Source of the DNA: Massilia sp. W12 | GTDB lineage: Bacteria > Pseudomonadota > Gammaproteobacteria > Burkholderiales > Burkholderiaceae_D | DNA length: 64,000 nucleotides | Direction of reading: 5' to 3' | NCBI RefSeq assembly: GCF_037300705.1 | Contig: NZ_CP147776.1 | Span: 3,038,001-3,102,000, forward strand | Shown: positions 34,575-44,805 of the stretch, one piece after another | Position numbering within the stretch: position 1 is the stretch's first letter | Layout: every line of letters begins with the position of its first letter | Program-made: the position numbers and the translations under genes | The notes under the pieces: model-generated | What the model was told of the DNA's origin: nothing | The model's database searches: none | The model's input: only the letters and a program-made list of their open reading frames with translations

Positions 34575-35444
34575 TCAGCCGTGCACAATCCGCATCGAGT
34601 AATCCACCGCCCGCACATCCTTGGTCAAGCCGCCGATCGAAATACGATCCACCCCGGTTTCAGCGATCGCCCGCACCGTGTCCAGATTGACCCCTCCGGA
34701 AGCCTCCAGCAAGGCGCGCGACTGGTTCATTTTGACAGCGGCGCGCATCGTTTCCTGGTCAAAATTATCCAGCAATACCGAGGTGGCGCCCGCCTCCAGC
34801 GCTTCTTGCAGCTGGGCCAGATCTTCGACTTCGATTTGCACCGGCGCACCGGATTTCAACTGCTCCGCCGCCATCAAAGACGCCGCCACCCCGCCCGCAG
34901 CGGCGATATGGTTTTCTTTGATCAAAATGCCATCATACAAACCAAGCCGCTGGTTTTGCCCGCCGCCCACGCGCACCGCGTATTTTTGCGCCAGCCGCAA
35001 ACCCGGCAGGGTTTTGCGGGTGTCCAGAATCGCCGCGCGCGTGCCCTTGATCGCTTCCACATAGCGCCGCGTGGCGGTGGCCACGCCGGATAAGAGTTGC
35101 AGGAAGTTCAATGCAGAGCGCTCAGCAGTCAGCAGGCAACGGGCCGGGCCGTCGATGGTGCAGACCACGCTGTCGGCTTGCATCCAATCGCCTTCGGCAT
35201 AATTCCAATGCACCTCGCTCTTGGCCCCCAGGACGCGAAACACCCCTTCAAACCAGGGCGCGCCACACAATACCGCATCCTCGCGCACAATCACGCGCGC
35301 CTGCACCACCTTGCCCTGCGGCGCCAGCATGCCGGTTAAATCGCCCGTGCCGACATCTTCCTGCAGGGCTGCTTGCAAATTCGCCTCAAACGCGGCGGCC
35401 AAGGCCGGATCAAACGGCGCAAAACGGTTTTTCAAAGTGCTCAT
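34575..35444 (-). CDS. nadC: Nicotinate-nucleotide pyrophosphorylase (quinolinate phosphoribosyltransferase)
   Basis: This 289-aa enzyme is of normal length. It contains [29 protein letters not shown], the [10 protein letters not shown] substrate loop, [32 protein letters not shown] and the C-terminal phosphate-binding [27 protein letters not shown] (in parts). It converts quinolinate and PRPP to nicotinate mononucleotide in NAD synthesis. Its ATG overlaps the nadA stop (ATGA), so the pair is an operon; nadB is not in the window. Confidence 0.96.
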   Translation of the reverse strand: MSTLKNRFAPFDPALAAAFEANLQAALQEDVGTGDLTGMLAPQGKVVQARVIVREDAVLCGAPWFEGVFRVLGAKSEVHWNYAEGDWMQADSVVCTIDGPARCLLTAERSALNFLQLLSGVATATRRYVEAIKGTRAAILDTRKTLPGLRLAQKYAVRVGGGQNQRLGLYDGILIKENHIAAAGGVAASLMAAEQLKSGAPVQIEVEDLAQLQEALEAGATSVLLDNFDQETMRAAVKMNQSRALLEASGGVNLDTVRAIAETGVDRISIGGLTKDVRAVDYSMRIVHG

Positions 35445-36586
35445 GCCGGCCCCACTCCTTTGAATAATGCAGCCTCGGCGGCCAGATCCGGCCCGGGCTT
35501 GACTTTGGCTTTATGCGCGGCAGCGAAGTCCAGCATGCGCGTGATGCTGTGCACCGCTTGCGCGCCGATGGCCGGATCGACTTCAATCCGGTTATTTTCA
35601 TTTTCCAGCACGGCAGCCAGATTGCGCAAGCCGTTCATCGCCATCCAGGGACAGTGTGCGCAACTTTTACAAGTCGCGCTGTTGCCGGCGGTCGGCGCTT
35701 CGATAAACAATTTGCCCGGCGCGGCCTGGCGCATTTTGTGCAAAATGCCATTGTCGGTGGCGACAATGAATTCGCGCGCCTCCATGGTCTGCGCCGCCTT
35801 GATCATTTGCGATGTCGAGCCGACCACATCGGCTTGCGCCACCACCGCCGCCGGCGACTCCGGATGCACCAGAATTTTGGCCTGCGGATGCTCTTTCTTG
35901 AGCAAATCCAGCTCAATCCCCTTGAACTCATCATGCACTAAGCAGGAACCCTGCCACAGCAGCATATCGGCCCCGGTCTGCTTCTGGATGTAGGAACCCA
36001 GATGTTTATCCGGCGCCCACAGGATTTTTTTGCCCTGCGCGTGCAAGTGCGCGACGATTTCCAGACCGATGGAAGACGTCACCATCCAATCCGCGCGCGC
36101 TTTCACCGCCGCGCTGGTGTTGGCGTACACCACCACGGTGCGATCCGGGTGGGCGTCGCAAAAGGCGGTGAATTCATCCGCCGGACAGCCCAGATCGAGC
36201 GAACAGGTGGCGTCCAGATCCGGCATCAGCACGGTTTTGTCAGGACTTAAGATTTTTGCAGTTTCACCCATGAAACGCACCCCCGCCACCACCAGGGTCT
36301 TGGCCGGATGGTCGCGCCCGAAGCGCGCCATTTCAAGTGAATCCGAAACGCAGCCGCCGGTTTCCTCGGCCAGATCCTGCAAAGCCGGGTCAACATAGTA
36401 ATGCGCCACCAGCACCGCCTGTTTTTCCTGCAACAGGCGGCGGATTTTCTGTTTCAATTCCTGCGCCTCTTGCGCGCTTGGCGTTTCGGGTGCGCGGGCC
36501 CAGGCGTTCGCCACGCAGCTGGCGCCGGTTTCGGCCTGCATCAGCGCCTTTTCATATTCAATGGTTTTAATTGCTGGCTCATTCAT
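35441..36586 (-). CDS. nadA: Quinolinate synthase NadA
   Basis: This 381-aa protein is of the long type. Key parts are [34 protein letters not shown], the first cluster Cys in [21 protein letters not shown] with the second, HPESPAAVV, and [11 protein letters not shown] with the third Cys of the 4Fe-4S cluster. It condenses iminoaspartate with dihydroxyacetone phosphate to quinolinate. It is divergent from the hypothetical gene at 36888 and first in the nadA-nadC operon. Confidence 0.96.
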   Translation of the reverse strand: MNEPAIKTIEYEKALMQAETGASCVANAWARAPETPSAQEAQELKQKIRRLLQEKQAVLVAHYYVDPALQDLAEETGGCVSDSLEMARFGRDHPAKTLVVAGVRFMGETAKILSPDKTVLMPDLDATCSLDLGCPADEFTAFCDAHPDRTVVVYANTSAAVKARADWMVTSSIGLEIVAHLHAQGKKILWAPDKHLGSYIQKQTGADMLLWQGSCLVHDEFKGIELDLLKKEHPQAKILVHPESPAAVVAQADVVGSTSQMIKAAQTMEAREFIVATDNGILHKMRQAAPGKLFIEAPTAGNSATCKSCAHCPWMAMNGLRNLAAVLENENNRIEVDPAIGAQAVHSITRMLDFAAAHKAKVKPGPDLAAEAALFKGVGPA

Positions 36587-36887
36587 GGTTCTTGCTCGCT
36601 TGGCTCAGGTTTGCCGTAGAGGCGTTGCCATTGCATCATTTTTTGCATTTTTACACTATCGGCTGATGCTTCGGGCTACAATGCTGCGCGCCATCTGCAT
36701 CGATGGCGCATGGCTGAGAGTTTACCCGATTCCTTCCGCTTTCCCATGTTCAAGATGCGCCGATGCGCAAGTAAGCTGAACCGGCTTGGCCGCAGCTGGA
36801 GTTCTGGAGACGGCAGGAAGCTGGCCGCGCGCGACGGTTTTCGCGCTTGCACTTGTTATTTGCGCCGCAAGCGTTCAAGATTGGATC
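36587..36887. other. Divergent intergenic region (nadA promoter side)
   Basis: Some 300 bases lie between the divergent nadA and hypothetical genes, so promoters for both should be here. On the plus strand a TACAAT hexamer at 36677-36682 is a good -10 match, but no -35 at proper spacing is seen (TTTACA at 36650 is too far). A GGCTGAGAG...ACCC stretch at about 36712 recalls part of a TPP riboswitch but lacks the second half. Confidence 0.3.
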
Positions 36888-37454
36888 ATGGAAACGAATG
36901 CAATTTTTGATAAGAGCGACAAAGGGCGGGAAGAGATCGTCACCCGCCAGCATCGCCTTGCGCCGCGTTTGCGCAGTCTGCTGGTGTTGGTGGATGGACG
37001 CAAAAACGCCGCCGAAATTTTGCAGCAAGTGGCAGGGCTTGGTTTGAATCAAGCCAGTCTGGATGAATTATACGAAGCCGGCTTTATCGAGCCGGCAGCC
37101 GGCGCCAGCGCCCTGCCGCCACCCCTGCCCTCGCCCAGTCTCGCCCCGCAAGCCCAACACATCGCCCCCCCCGCGCCCAAACCGGAAAGCGCCGCGCCGG
37201 AAGGCTTGATCGGCGCCGAACAATTGCTGGCGCTGCAAAGTTTTCTCAGCACCACCATCAAAAACACACTGGGTTTGCGCGGCTTCACCTTGCAGCTCAA
37301 GGCTGAGCGCGCCGCCAGCCTGCAGGATTTCCGCGAATTGCGCAAAACCTATATCGACGCCATCACCAAGTCCAAGGGAAAGGAGATGGCGCAGGCGCTG
37401 GCGGATAAATTTGATGTGCTGCTGAAACAGGCTGCGGCTTCAATCCGCGTATAA
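36888..37454 (+). CDS. Hypothetical protein with winged-helix-like N-terminus
   Basis: This 188-aa protein begins METNAIFDKSDKGREEI. Residues 15-65 (LAPRLRSLLVLVDGRKNAAEILQQVAGLGLN, then LYEAGFIE) look like a small winged-helix domain common in beta- and gammaproteobacterial proteins of unknown function. A Pro-rich linker (about 70-105) follows, and then a helical C-terminal domain (LLALQSFLSTTIKNTLG, ALADKFDVLLKQAAASIRV). No catalytic residues are evident. It ends five bases from the convergent Cache gene. The start is uncertain because no clear ribosome site precedes it. Confidence 0.65.
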   Translation: METNAIFDKSDKGREEIVTRQHRLAPRLRSLLVLVDGRKNAAEILQQVAGLGLNQASLDELYEAGFIEPAAGASALPPPLPSPSLAPQAQHIAPPAPKPESAAPEGLIGAEQLLALQSFLSTTIKNTLGLRGFTLQLKAERAASLQDFRELRKTYIDAITKSKGKEMAQALADKFDVLLKQAAASIRV

Positions 37455-37459
37455 AGCCT

Positions 37460-37960
37460 TCAGGGCGTACCCGATTGCGTCGCCTTGTACGCGCCGCAGC
37501 CGATAAAAATATCGTCCACCCGTTCGATATAGCTGGTTTTGATTTCCTGCGCCTTGGTCAGCGGATGCGGCCATTTATAATCGACCCAGCCGGCCCCTTG
37601 CGGGCTGTTGGCCAATTCAATAAATGCGCGGATGATCAATTTGCCATCCGCATCACGCATATCCAGCACATTTTTTCCCAACATCTTCGGATTATTGCCA
37701 TGCACCAGCTGGATGCCGTCGCCTTTGAGATGGAAGGCGAACAGATATAAATCGCCTTTCACAAAAGCCCCTTGCGGATCATTAAAGCGCGCGAACGCTT
37801 TTTCCTTGCCATGTTCACGGTAATAGCTGATGGCGCGCTTGACCATGGCCTTCGCCTGCTCGGGTGTGCTGCGCACTGCTTGCGCACTGGCGTGAGGCAG
37901 CATGCAACTAAACAGCAAGGCGATGCAATACAAGCGCCATGCGGTAAAAGGGAATGACAT
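37460..37960 (-). CDS. Periplasmic single Cache-domain protein
   Basis: This 166-aa protein has a signal peptide (LYCIALLFSCMLPHASA) and one small-molecule-binding Cache domain of the sCache_2 type: AMVKRAISYYREHGKEKAFARFND, GDLYLFAFHLKGDGIQLVHG, PKMLGKNVLDMRDADGK, GWVDYKWPHP, and YIERVDDIFIGCGAY. Stand-alone Cache proteins of this kind are secreted ligand-binding proteins that can work with a partner kinase. It lies near the three-gene signalling operon but on the opposite strand. Confidence 0.88.
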   Translation of the reverse strand: MSFPFTAWRLYCIALLFSCMLPHASAQAVRSTPEQAKAMVKRAISYYREHGKEKAFARFNDPQGAFVKGDLYLFAFHLKGDGIQLVHGNNPKMLGKNVLDMRDADGKLIIRAFIELANSPQGAGWVDYKWPHPLTKAQEIKTSYIERVDDIFIGCGAYKATQSGTP

Positions 37961-38098
37961 AAACGCTCCGGCAGATTTGATGCGGAAAATATAGCAGAAG
38001 CAGAATGCCGCTTTGTCGTGCCGGGCATAATTTTTTTACTTTCCTTGTCTGAGCAAAGCGCTTGAAAGGGAGTAAATCCGATACACTGAATACCTCAC

Positions 38099-41000
38099 AT
38101 GACCGGCCAGCACCTGACGATGCGCTACATCCGACGCCTGCACCTTATCGCCAGTATCATGCTGCTTGCGCTATGCCTGCATACGCGGGCGGATGTTATT
38201 CGCACTCTGCGCTTTGAACTCTTGCAAATTGATGCGGCGCTGGCGACTGAAACGGTGACAGCGATTACCCAGGATCGCTACGGTTTTATCTGGCTGGGCT
38301 CAGAAAACGGATTGCGCCGTTACGACGGCTTTCAGATCAAACACTATAAAGCGCAAAAAAACACCCCCGGTCATTTGCAAAATCATTGGATCAATGTTTT
38401 GCAAGTCGATCATGACGGCGTATTGTGGGTCGGCACGCGCGGCGGCCTGCACCGCTACAATCCCAACAGCGACACTTTTACTCTGTTACAACCGCCAAAT
38501 CCAGGCCTGCGCAGCAAAGGCCATTTGCAAATCAATGCGATTTTGCCGGAGTTTGGCAAAGGTTTGTGGCTGGGCACCGGCGATGGCTTGCAATATCTGG
38601 ATATTTTGAGCGGCAATTTTCGCAGCTTCGCCCACCAGCCCGGGCAGTTGAACGGCCCCTCCGATAACCAGATCCACGCCCTGGCGTATGACCGCGAAGG
38701 CGGCATCTGGATCGGCAGCAATGCCGGCCTGGATCGCTACTTGCCGCAAATCAATCAATTTCAGCATTACAGCATGCTGCGCAACGCCCAGGACGACCCC
38801 AAACGCAATCAGGTGCATGCCCTGAGTTTGGACCAGAATAATGTCTTGTGGATAGGCGCAATTGGCGGTCTGGAAGCCTGGCAACTGAGAAATGGCGAGC
38901 CGCAGCGGCGCCGTTTTGGTCAGGCCGAAGGATTACCGGCAGGCTGGATCACTTCCCTGTTGCAAGACGCCCAGGGATCTATGTGGATAGGCAGTTTTGA
39001 AGGCTTATATCTGTGGGACAGCAAAGAAAAACACTTCCACCCATACCGCAATCTGCCAGACGATCCGCTCAGTCTGCCTGATAACCGCATCGCCAGCCTG
39101 TTTCAGGATCGCCAGGGGGTGTTATGGGTCAGCCCATGGTTCTCCGGAGTGGCGCGCAGCGATCTGGCCAGCGGCGGGTTTACCAGCCACAGTAAAAGCG
39201 CATTTCTGCCACAGGGCCTCAAAGACAATAATGTCACCGCAATCACTCGCGATATTGCGGGTGGAACCTGGTTAGGCGGAGGCGCAGGCCTGCATCAGAT
39301 AAACGGTTCCGGCATATTCCGCCATCTGCCTTTGCCAGCCGGCAATGATGAAGACGCGGCGCGCAAAGTGAATGACATCAAATGCCAGCCCGGCCCCCTG
39401 TGCTGGATCGCCAGCGGCGATGGTTTGCTCAGCTTCAACCCCGCCACTATGCAATTTTCCAAACGCATGCGGCCAGGCGCCAATGAAGAGCAAAACTTCA
39501 TCCGCAAAGTCTTGCCGCAAAACGATGGTCAGATCTGGCTGGGCACACGCGGCGGCTTGCTGCGTTACGATCCGCTTAAAGATAAAAAAGAACTTTTCAC
39601 GCACCATCCGGGGCAAGCCGGCTCACTCTCTGACAATCTGGTGCGCGATTTATTGCGCGACAGCCAGGGCCGCCTGTGGGTCGGCACATTTGATGGTCTG
39701 AATCTGTTTTTACCGAATGAAAACCGGTTTATCCATTTCAAACATGAAGCCGCCGATCCCTTCAGTCTGGCCAATAATCACATCACGTTTTTGCTGGAAG
39801 ACAAGCGTGGCCGCATCTGGGTCGGCAATGACGCCGGCGTGCAGCGTATGGAATTCAGCAGCAGCGGCAAGCCCTTGTTCCGCAAGCTCAGCCTCAACAT
39901 GCCGCGCAAAGCCGCCTACGCCATGTTGGAAGACAAGGATGGCCATTTCTGGATCAGTCATGAGCATGGCGTGGCGCGCTTGAATCAGGTCAGTGACAAT
40001 TACCAGAATTACACAGCGGCAGATGGATTGAGCCGGGGCAGCTTCAGCCTTGGCGCAGCGCTGGCGGGGCCGGACGGCGTGTTTTATTTTGGCAGTGAAA
40101 GCGGCGGCCTGACCGAATTTTTGCCCGGCATGATACGCAAAAACCCGCATCCGCCCCAGGTCGTGATCACAGCGGTGCATGTCAATCAACAGCTGCTGCA
40201 ACAAGGCAATGAAAAAGCCGGCCTGCAGCTCAATGAAGCACCCTATCAAACGCGCCATCTGCGCCTGAGCAGCAACCATGTGCAGCTGGCGCTGGAATTT
40301 TCCGCCTTGCATTTCGCCAATCCCGCCGCCAACCGTTACACCTATATTCTGCAGGGATACGAGCGCGACTGGCGCAATACTGACGCAAAAAACCGGCGCG
40401 CCGAGTATGCCAATCTGCCCGCCGGCGAATACACCTTCATTGTGCGCGCGGCGAATAAAGACGGCTTATGGGAAGACAGCGGCGCCAGCATGCGCATCAC
40501 CGTGCGTCCGCCGCTGTGGCGCAGCTGGTGGTTTTTGCTCAGTCTGGGCACATTGTGCATCCTGCTGGCGCTGGCGATCTACCGCCGGCGCATGAACAGC
40601 TTTGCACGCCAGCGCCGCGAGCTGGAGCAGCAGGTGGAAATCCGCACTGCGGAAGTGATTCAGCAAAAACAATTGGTGGAGCGGCAAAAGCGCGAAACCG
40701 AACTTAAAAATGATTTGCTGCACCAGCAAAAATATGAGCTGGAAAGAGAAAAAGAAAACGTCGAACTGGCGCATCACAATTTATCGGTGCTGAGTGAAAT
40801 CGGGCGTGAAATCACCGCCACGCTGGATCGCAACGCCATCATGCAAAGCGCCTACACCCATATTCAAGGGCTGTTGGACGCCACCGCCTTCGCCATCTAT
40901 CTGTTAGACCAGGACAAGGGCAGACTGGTGCTGCATTTCCAGGTCGCACCGCCCGGTTTGCAACTCGATGAGCAAATCGCCAGTGATGATTTGCTCTCCA

Positions 41001-42079
41001 GCGCAGCGCGCGCCTTGCGCGAGCAGCGCGAAATCACACTAGACTTGCAGGAATGCGAAGCCTGCGGGCAAATGCAATCGCAAATGTATGCTCCACTGTC
41101 CACCGGCAAGCAGCATTTGGGCGTGATGAGCATCCTCTCGCGCCTGCCGCACGCCTACAATGCGCGCGAGCAACTCATCTTCCGCACCTTGTGCGCCTAT
41201 GTTGCGATTGCGCTGGAAAACGCCGGCGCCTTTGAAAAACTGGAAGATGCGCTGCAAACCCTGCGCACCACCCAATTGCAGATGGTGCAACAGGAAAAAA
41301 TGGCTTCGCTCGGCACCCTGACCGCCGGGGTGGCGCATGAAATCAACAACCCGGCCAATTTCGCCCACGTCGGCGCGCAGGCTCTGGCGCTGGATCTGGA
41401 GCGCTTCCGCCATTTTCTGCTGGAGTTAGCCGGCGCAGATGCTGAGCAGGAAGTGTTGCAAAGCCTGAATCAGCGCATTGATCAACTTTCCAAGCAGATC
41501 GGCACCATTATCGAAGGCACCACCCGCATCAAAAATCTGGTGCTGGACTTGCGCACCTTTTCGCGGCTGGACCAGGCCAGCAAGAAGAGCGTGGCGATCG
41601 GCGACAGCCTGCTGTCCACCGTCAACCTGGTACGCACCGAATATGCGCAAAGCACGGAAATCCAATGCCGGCTTGAAGCCAATCCGGTGCTCGAATGCTT
41701 CCCGGCGGAACTCAATCAAGTGTTTATGAACCTGATTGTCAACGCCTGTCAGGCGATTCAAGCCAAACAACGCCGGCAACCGACGCCGGGACGCGGGCAT
41801 TTACGCATCGCCAGCCGGATTGCCGGCGGCTGGCTGGAAATTGATTTTGAAGACGATGGTGAGGGAATTCCGCCACAAGTCATGGCGCATATCTTTGAAC
41901 CTTTCTACACTACAAAGAACGTGGGCGAAGGCACCGGCCTGGGTTTATCGATCTCCTTTGGCATTATCGAAAAACATCAGGGCAATATTTCGGTGCGCTC
42001 GACCCCGGGGTCGGGCAGTTGCTTCACGCTACGCCTGCCATTGGCCGGTTCGGAATCTGGCGCAGTTACAAAAGGATAG
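38099..42079 (+). CDS. Beta-propeller sensor histidine kinase with GAF domain
   Basis: This 1326-aa protein begins with a signal segment (LIASIMLLALCLHTRA). About 700 residues of two-component-regulator-propeller repeats follow, each with a GxIWxG core (DRYGFIWLGSENGLRRYDG; DGVLWVGTRGGLHRYNP; GGIWIGSNAGLDRY). Then come a Y_Y_Y domain (YTYILQGYERDW, LPAGEYTFIVRAANKDG), a membrane helix (SWWFLLSLGTLCILLALAIY), a coiled coil, and a GAF domain at about 910-1050. The kinase has His1080 (AGVAHEINNPANF), an N box NLIVNACQAI, DDGEGIPP and GEGTGLGLS. It lacks a receiver domain, so it must pass phosphate to the two downstream regulators. A gap of six bases separates it from the next gene. Confidence 0.93.
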   Translation: MTGQHLTMRYIRRLHLIASIMLLALCLHTRADVIRTLRFELLQIDAALATETVTAITQDRYGFIWLGSENGLRRYDGFQIKHYKAQKNTPGHLQNHWINVLQVDHDGVLWVGTRGGLHRYNPNSDTFTLLQPPNPGLRSKGHLQINAILPEFGKGLWLGTGDGLQYLDILSGNFRSFAHQPGQLNGPSDNQIHALAYDREGGIWIGSNAGLDRYLPQINQFQHYSMLRNAQDDPKRNQVHALSLDQNNVLWIGAIGGLEAWQLRNGEPQRRRFGQAEGLPAGWITSLLQDAQGSMWIGSFEGLYLWDSKEKHFHPYRNLPDDPLSLPDNRIASLFQDRQGVLWVSPWFSGVARSDLASGGFTSHSKSAFLPQGLKDNNVTAITRDIAGGTWLGGGAGLHQINGSGIFRHLPLPAGNDEDAARKVNDIKCQPGPLCWIASGDGLLSFNPATMQFSKRMRPGANEEQNFIRKVLPQNDGQIWLGTRGGLLRYDPLKDKKELFTHHPGQAGSLSDNLVRDLLRDSQGRLWVGTFDGLNLFLPNENRFIHFKHEAADPFSLANNHITFLLEDKRGRIWVGNDAGVQRMEFSSSGKPLFRKLSLNMPRKAAYAMLEDKDGHFWISHEHGVARLNQVSDNYQNYTAADGLSRGSFSLGAALAGPDGVFYFGSESGGLTEFLPGMIRKNPHPPQVVITAVHVNQQLLQQGNEKAGLQLNEAPYQTRHLRLSSNHVQLALEFSALHFANPAANRYTYILQGYERDWRNTDAKNRRAEYANLPAGEYTFIVRAANKDGLWEDSGASMRITVRPPLWRSWWFLLSLGTLCILLALAIYRRRMNSFARQRRELEQQVEIRTAEVIQQKQLVERQKRETELKNDLLHQQKYELEREKENVELAHHNLSVLSEIGREITATLDRNAIMQSAYTHIQGLLDATAFAIYLLDQDKGRLVLHFQVAPPGLQLDEQIASDDLLSSAARALREQREITLDLQECEACGQMQSQMYAPLSTGKQHLGVMSILSRLPHAYNAREQLIFRTLCAYVAIALENAGAFEKLEDALQTLRTTQLQMVQQEKMASLGTLTAGVAHEINNPANFAHVGAQALALDLERFRHFLLELAGADAEQEVLQSLNQRIDQLSKQIGTIIEGTTRIKNLVLDLRTFSRLDQASKKSVAIGDSLLSTVNLVRTEYAQSTEIQCRLEANPVLECFPAELNQVFMNLIVNACQAIQAKQRRQPTPGRGHLRIASRIAGGWLEIDFEDDGEGIPPQVMAHIFEPFYTTKNVGEGTGLGLSISFGIIEKHQGNISVRSTPGSGSCFTLRLPLAGSESGAVTKG

Positions 42080-42085
42080 AACAGC

Positions 42086-43324
42086 ATGGCCTTATTTAAA
42101 CGGGAAAAATTGCAGCAATTGCAAGAAATGCAGAGCAAAAGCGCCGATCTTCCGCTCATCCTGCTGGTGGATGACGAAGATGCGAATTTGCGCGTGATGC
42201 GCCAGATACTGGAACAGGATTATCAATTGATCTGCCACAACAGCGCCGCACAGGCGCTGCAATGGCTGCAAAACCAAGTCGATTTGCGCAATCTGGCGGT
42301 GATCATCAGCGATCAGCGCATGCCAGGCATGAGCGGGGTCGATTTTTTACAGCAAAGCATCGCCCTGGCCCCGGATGCCAACCGCATCATCGTCACCGGC
42401 TTTTCCGATATCGGCGCGATTATCGACTCCATCAACCGGGCCGAAATCTACCGCTACATTGTGAAGCCGTTTGACACCCAGGACTTTCAAATGACGGTCA
42501 AGCGCACCGTCGAAACCTGGCAGATGCGCTGCCAGCTCAAACGCTTTCAACAAGAGCTGGAGGAAAAGGTGGCGCTGCGCACGGCCGAGCTGGCGCAAAA
42601 AAATCTGGAATTGGAACGCACCAACCGCGCCTTGCAGGAAGCCAGCCTGACCGACCCGCTGACCGGATTGCGCAACCGCCGTTTCCTGCTGCAACAAATG
42701 GACGCTGACGCCGCCATCATCCTGCGCCGCCATGAGGAATGCATCAAACTGCAGCAAACGCCGCCGGCGGACGCCGATCTGGTGTTTTTCATGGTCGATC
42801 TGGATCACTTCAAACAGGTCAACGATGTGTATGGCCACGCCGCCGGCGACAGCGTGCTGGTGCAGATGCGCGAGCGCTTGCAGCAAGTGTTCCGCGAATC
42901 GGATTATCTGGTGCGCTGGGGCGGCGAGGAATTTCTGGTGGTGGCGCGCGCCACCCGGCGCAGCGACGCGGCGCAGCTGGCCGAACGCATGTGCGAAACC
43001 ATCGCAAATCAGGATTTTCATTTACAAGACGGCTTGCGCATCCGCAAAACCTGCTCCGTCGGCTTTGCCTGCCTGCCCTTCCTGCTGCGCCACCCGCAAC
43101 ACTTCACCTGGGCCCAGGTGGCAGACCTGGCGGATCAGGCGCTGTATATGGCCAAACGGCGTGGCCGCAATACCTGGGTTGGCCTGTATGAAGACCGGGT
43201 GCGGCCTGAACCGGATTTATTTCAGCGACTGCAAGGCGACATCGAACACGCCATCGCCAGCGGCCTGCTGCAATCTGTACAACGTCAAACCACGCCTGCT
43301 CAGGAAGAAGGAGAGATGCAATGA
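42086..43324 (+). CDS. Response regulator with active diguanylate cyclase domain
   Basis: This 412-aa protein starts with a receiver domain (LLVDDEDANLRVM, phosphoacceptor Asp76 in IISDQRMPGMSG, Lys in YIVKPFD). A coiled coil (LEEKVALRTAELAQKNLELE) leads to a GGDEF domain with DPLTGLRNRRFL, VDLDHFKQVND and RWGGEEF at about 279-283. The RESD inhibition site is present five residues before GGEEF. Expected to be phosphorylated by the upstream kinase and to make c-di-GMP. Its stop overlaps the start of the next regulator. Confidence 0.92.
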   Translation: MALFKREKLQQLQEMQSKSADLPLILLVDDEDANLRVMRQILEQDYQLICHNSAAQALQWLQNQVDLRNLAVIISDQRMPGMSGVDFLQQSIALAPDANRIIVTGFSDIGAIIDSINRAEIYRYIVKPFDTQDFQMTVKRTVETWQMRCQLKRFQQELEEKVALRTAELAQKNLELERTNRALQEASLTDPLTGLRNRRFLLQQMDADAAIILRRHEECIKLQQTPPADADLVFFMVDLDHFKQVNDVYGHAAGDSVLVQMRERLQQVFRESDYLVRWGGEEFLVVARATRRSDAAQLAERMCETIANQDFHLQDGLRIRKTCSVGFACLPFLLRHPQHFTWAQVADLADQALYMAKRRGRNTWVGLYEDRVRPEPDLFQRLQGDIEHAIASGLLQSVQRQTTPAQEEGEMQ

Positions 43325-44544
43325 GCCTGTTCGACGCCGCCCGCCTGCCCGTCACGCAATCCGATGCGAGCGCGCCTGTTGCCGCACGCCGCAGGATTTT
43401 GCTGATAGATGACGAAGACGCCAATTTGCGCGCCATGCAAAGCGTGTTGCAGGATGAATATGAGATTTTGTGCGCCCATGATGGCGCGCAGGCCTTGGCG
43501 CTGCTGCAGGAATTGCCGGCGCAACATCCGGTCGCGGTGATCATCAGCGACCAGCGCATGCCGCATTGCAGCGGGGTGGAAGTGCTGCGCCAGAGCCAGC
43601 GCATCACGCCGCACACAATCCGCATCATCGTCTCCGGCTATTCCGATCTGGACGCCATCATCGCCTCAATCAACCGCGCCGAAGTCTGGAAATTCATCAG
43701 CAAGCCGTTTGACGCACGCCAATTGCAAGACACCGTGCGGCAAGCGATCAGCCTGTTTGAACAAAGCTTGCAGCAGATCAGCCATTACCAGGATTTGCAA
43801 TCGCAAATTCAGGCCCAGGGCGAAGAATTGACGCGCAAGCAGGAAGAATTGGAGCAGGCCCGGCAGCGCCTGGCTGAACTCGATATCAGCGACGCCCTGA
43901 CCGGCTTGCGCAACCGCCGTTTTTTACAGCAGCGCATAGAGGCAGACCTGTCTGTCACGCTGCGCCGGCATGAGGAATGGCTGCGGCGCGGCAAGCCGGG
44001 CCGCCTGCTGGACGTGGATCTGGTGTTTTTCCATCTGCGCCTGGAGGGCATGCAAAACCTGGTGCAGCAATACGGCGCGGCAGCCGGCGATGCGGTCTTG
44101 CAGCAAATGCGCCAGCGCCTGCAACAAGTGTTTCGCGAATCGGATTACCTGATGCGCTGGGACGATACCGAATTCCTCTGCCTGGCGCGCGCCACCAACC
44201 GCAGCGACGCCGGGGTGCTGGCTGAACGCATCCGGCATGCCGTCAGCAGCCAGCGCTTTGCCCTGCAGCAGGGGCAAAGTGTGAGCATGAGCAGCGCAAT
44301 CGGCTTCGCCGCCTGGCCGTTTATTGAAGACCTGCCGCGCGCGCTCAGCTGGGAACAAACCGTACAGCTGGCGCAACAAGCCGGCGCGCTGGCGCTGGCG
44401 CATGGTGAAAATGCCTGGGCCGGTTTATATGCGCTTGAAAACGCCGGCGATGCGGCGATCCTCCAGGCGCTGCACGAAGCAAGCGCGCTGGCGCATTGCG
44501 GACAACTGCAGCTGGTGTACAGCATCGCCGCATCGGAACGCTGA
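43321..44544 (+). CDS. Response regulator with degenerate GGDEF domain
   Basis: This 407-aa paralogue of the preceding gene has an intact receiver (LIDDEDANLRAM, Asp77 in IISDQRMPHCSG, Lys in FISKPFD). Its GGDEF domain keeps DALTGLRNRRFL and the RESD site but has lost catalysis: the metal Asp segment reads FFHLRLEGMQN in place of VDLDHFK, and the signature is DDTEF (281-285) in place of GGEEF. It most likely binds c-di-GMP through RESD or acts as a partner that tunes the active enzyme. Its ATG overlaps the previous stop (ATGA). Confidence 0.9.
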   Translation: MSLFDAARLPVTQSDASAPVAARRRILLIDDEDANLRAMQSVLQDEYEILCAHDGAQALALLQELPAQHPVAVIISDQRMPHCSGVEVLRQSQRITPHTIRIIVSGYSDLDAIIASINRAEVWKFISKPFDARQLQDTVRQAISLFEQSLQQISHYQDLQSQIQAQGEELTRKQEELEQARQRLAELDISDALTGLRNRRFLQQRIEADLSVTLRRHEEWLRRGKPGRLLDVDLVFFHLRLEGMQNLVQQYGAAAGDAVLQQMRQRLQQVFRESDYLMRWDDTEFLCLARATNRSDAGVLAERIRHAVSSQRFALQQGQSVSMSSAIGFAAWPFIEDLPRALSWEQTVQLAQQAGALALAHGENAWAGLYALENAGDAAILQALHEASALAHCGQLQLVYSIAASER

Positions 44545-44630
44545 TACTGGAAATCAGGCCCTGCTTACAGGGTGACATACTTCAATTACCTTATATTTCC
44601 CCTCGGCAACATAATCACTTTTTTACACTG

Positions 44631-44656
44631 TGCTGCACTGTCCCAACCGTGCAGCA
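44631..44656. repeat. Inverted repeat with 8-bp stem
   Basis: TGCTGCAC at 44631-44638 pairs perfectly with GTGCAGCA at 44649-44656 around a 10-base loop, about 90 bases after the stop of the last signalling gene. It may be a transcription end for that operon, although no U-tract follows. Confidence 0.35.
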
Positions 44657-44805
44657 CGCCGTAACAAAAATTGCACCGCAACCCGAACCAAAGCAGTTGA
44701 AATAAAATAGATATTTAAAAATATATTTGTCCAAAAAAATCTTAACTTTCTCATTCTTTTCGCGCAAATCTAAAAGCGGGAATTCTTTCATTTCAAAATA
44801 AAACA

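Noticed and set aside
36705-36760. GGCTGAGAG...ACCC stretch resembling a TPP riboswitch
   Set aside because: The second conserved half (CCTGATC...GGATAATGCC-type) is missing and the next gene is not a thiamine gene.
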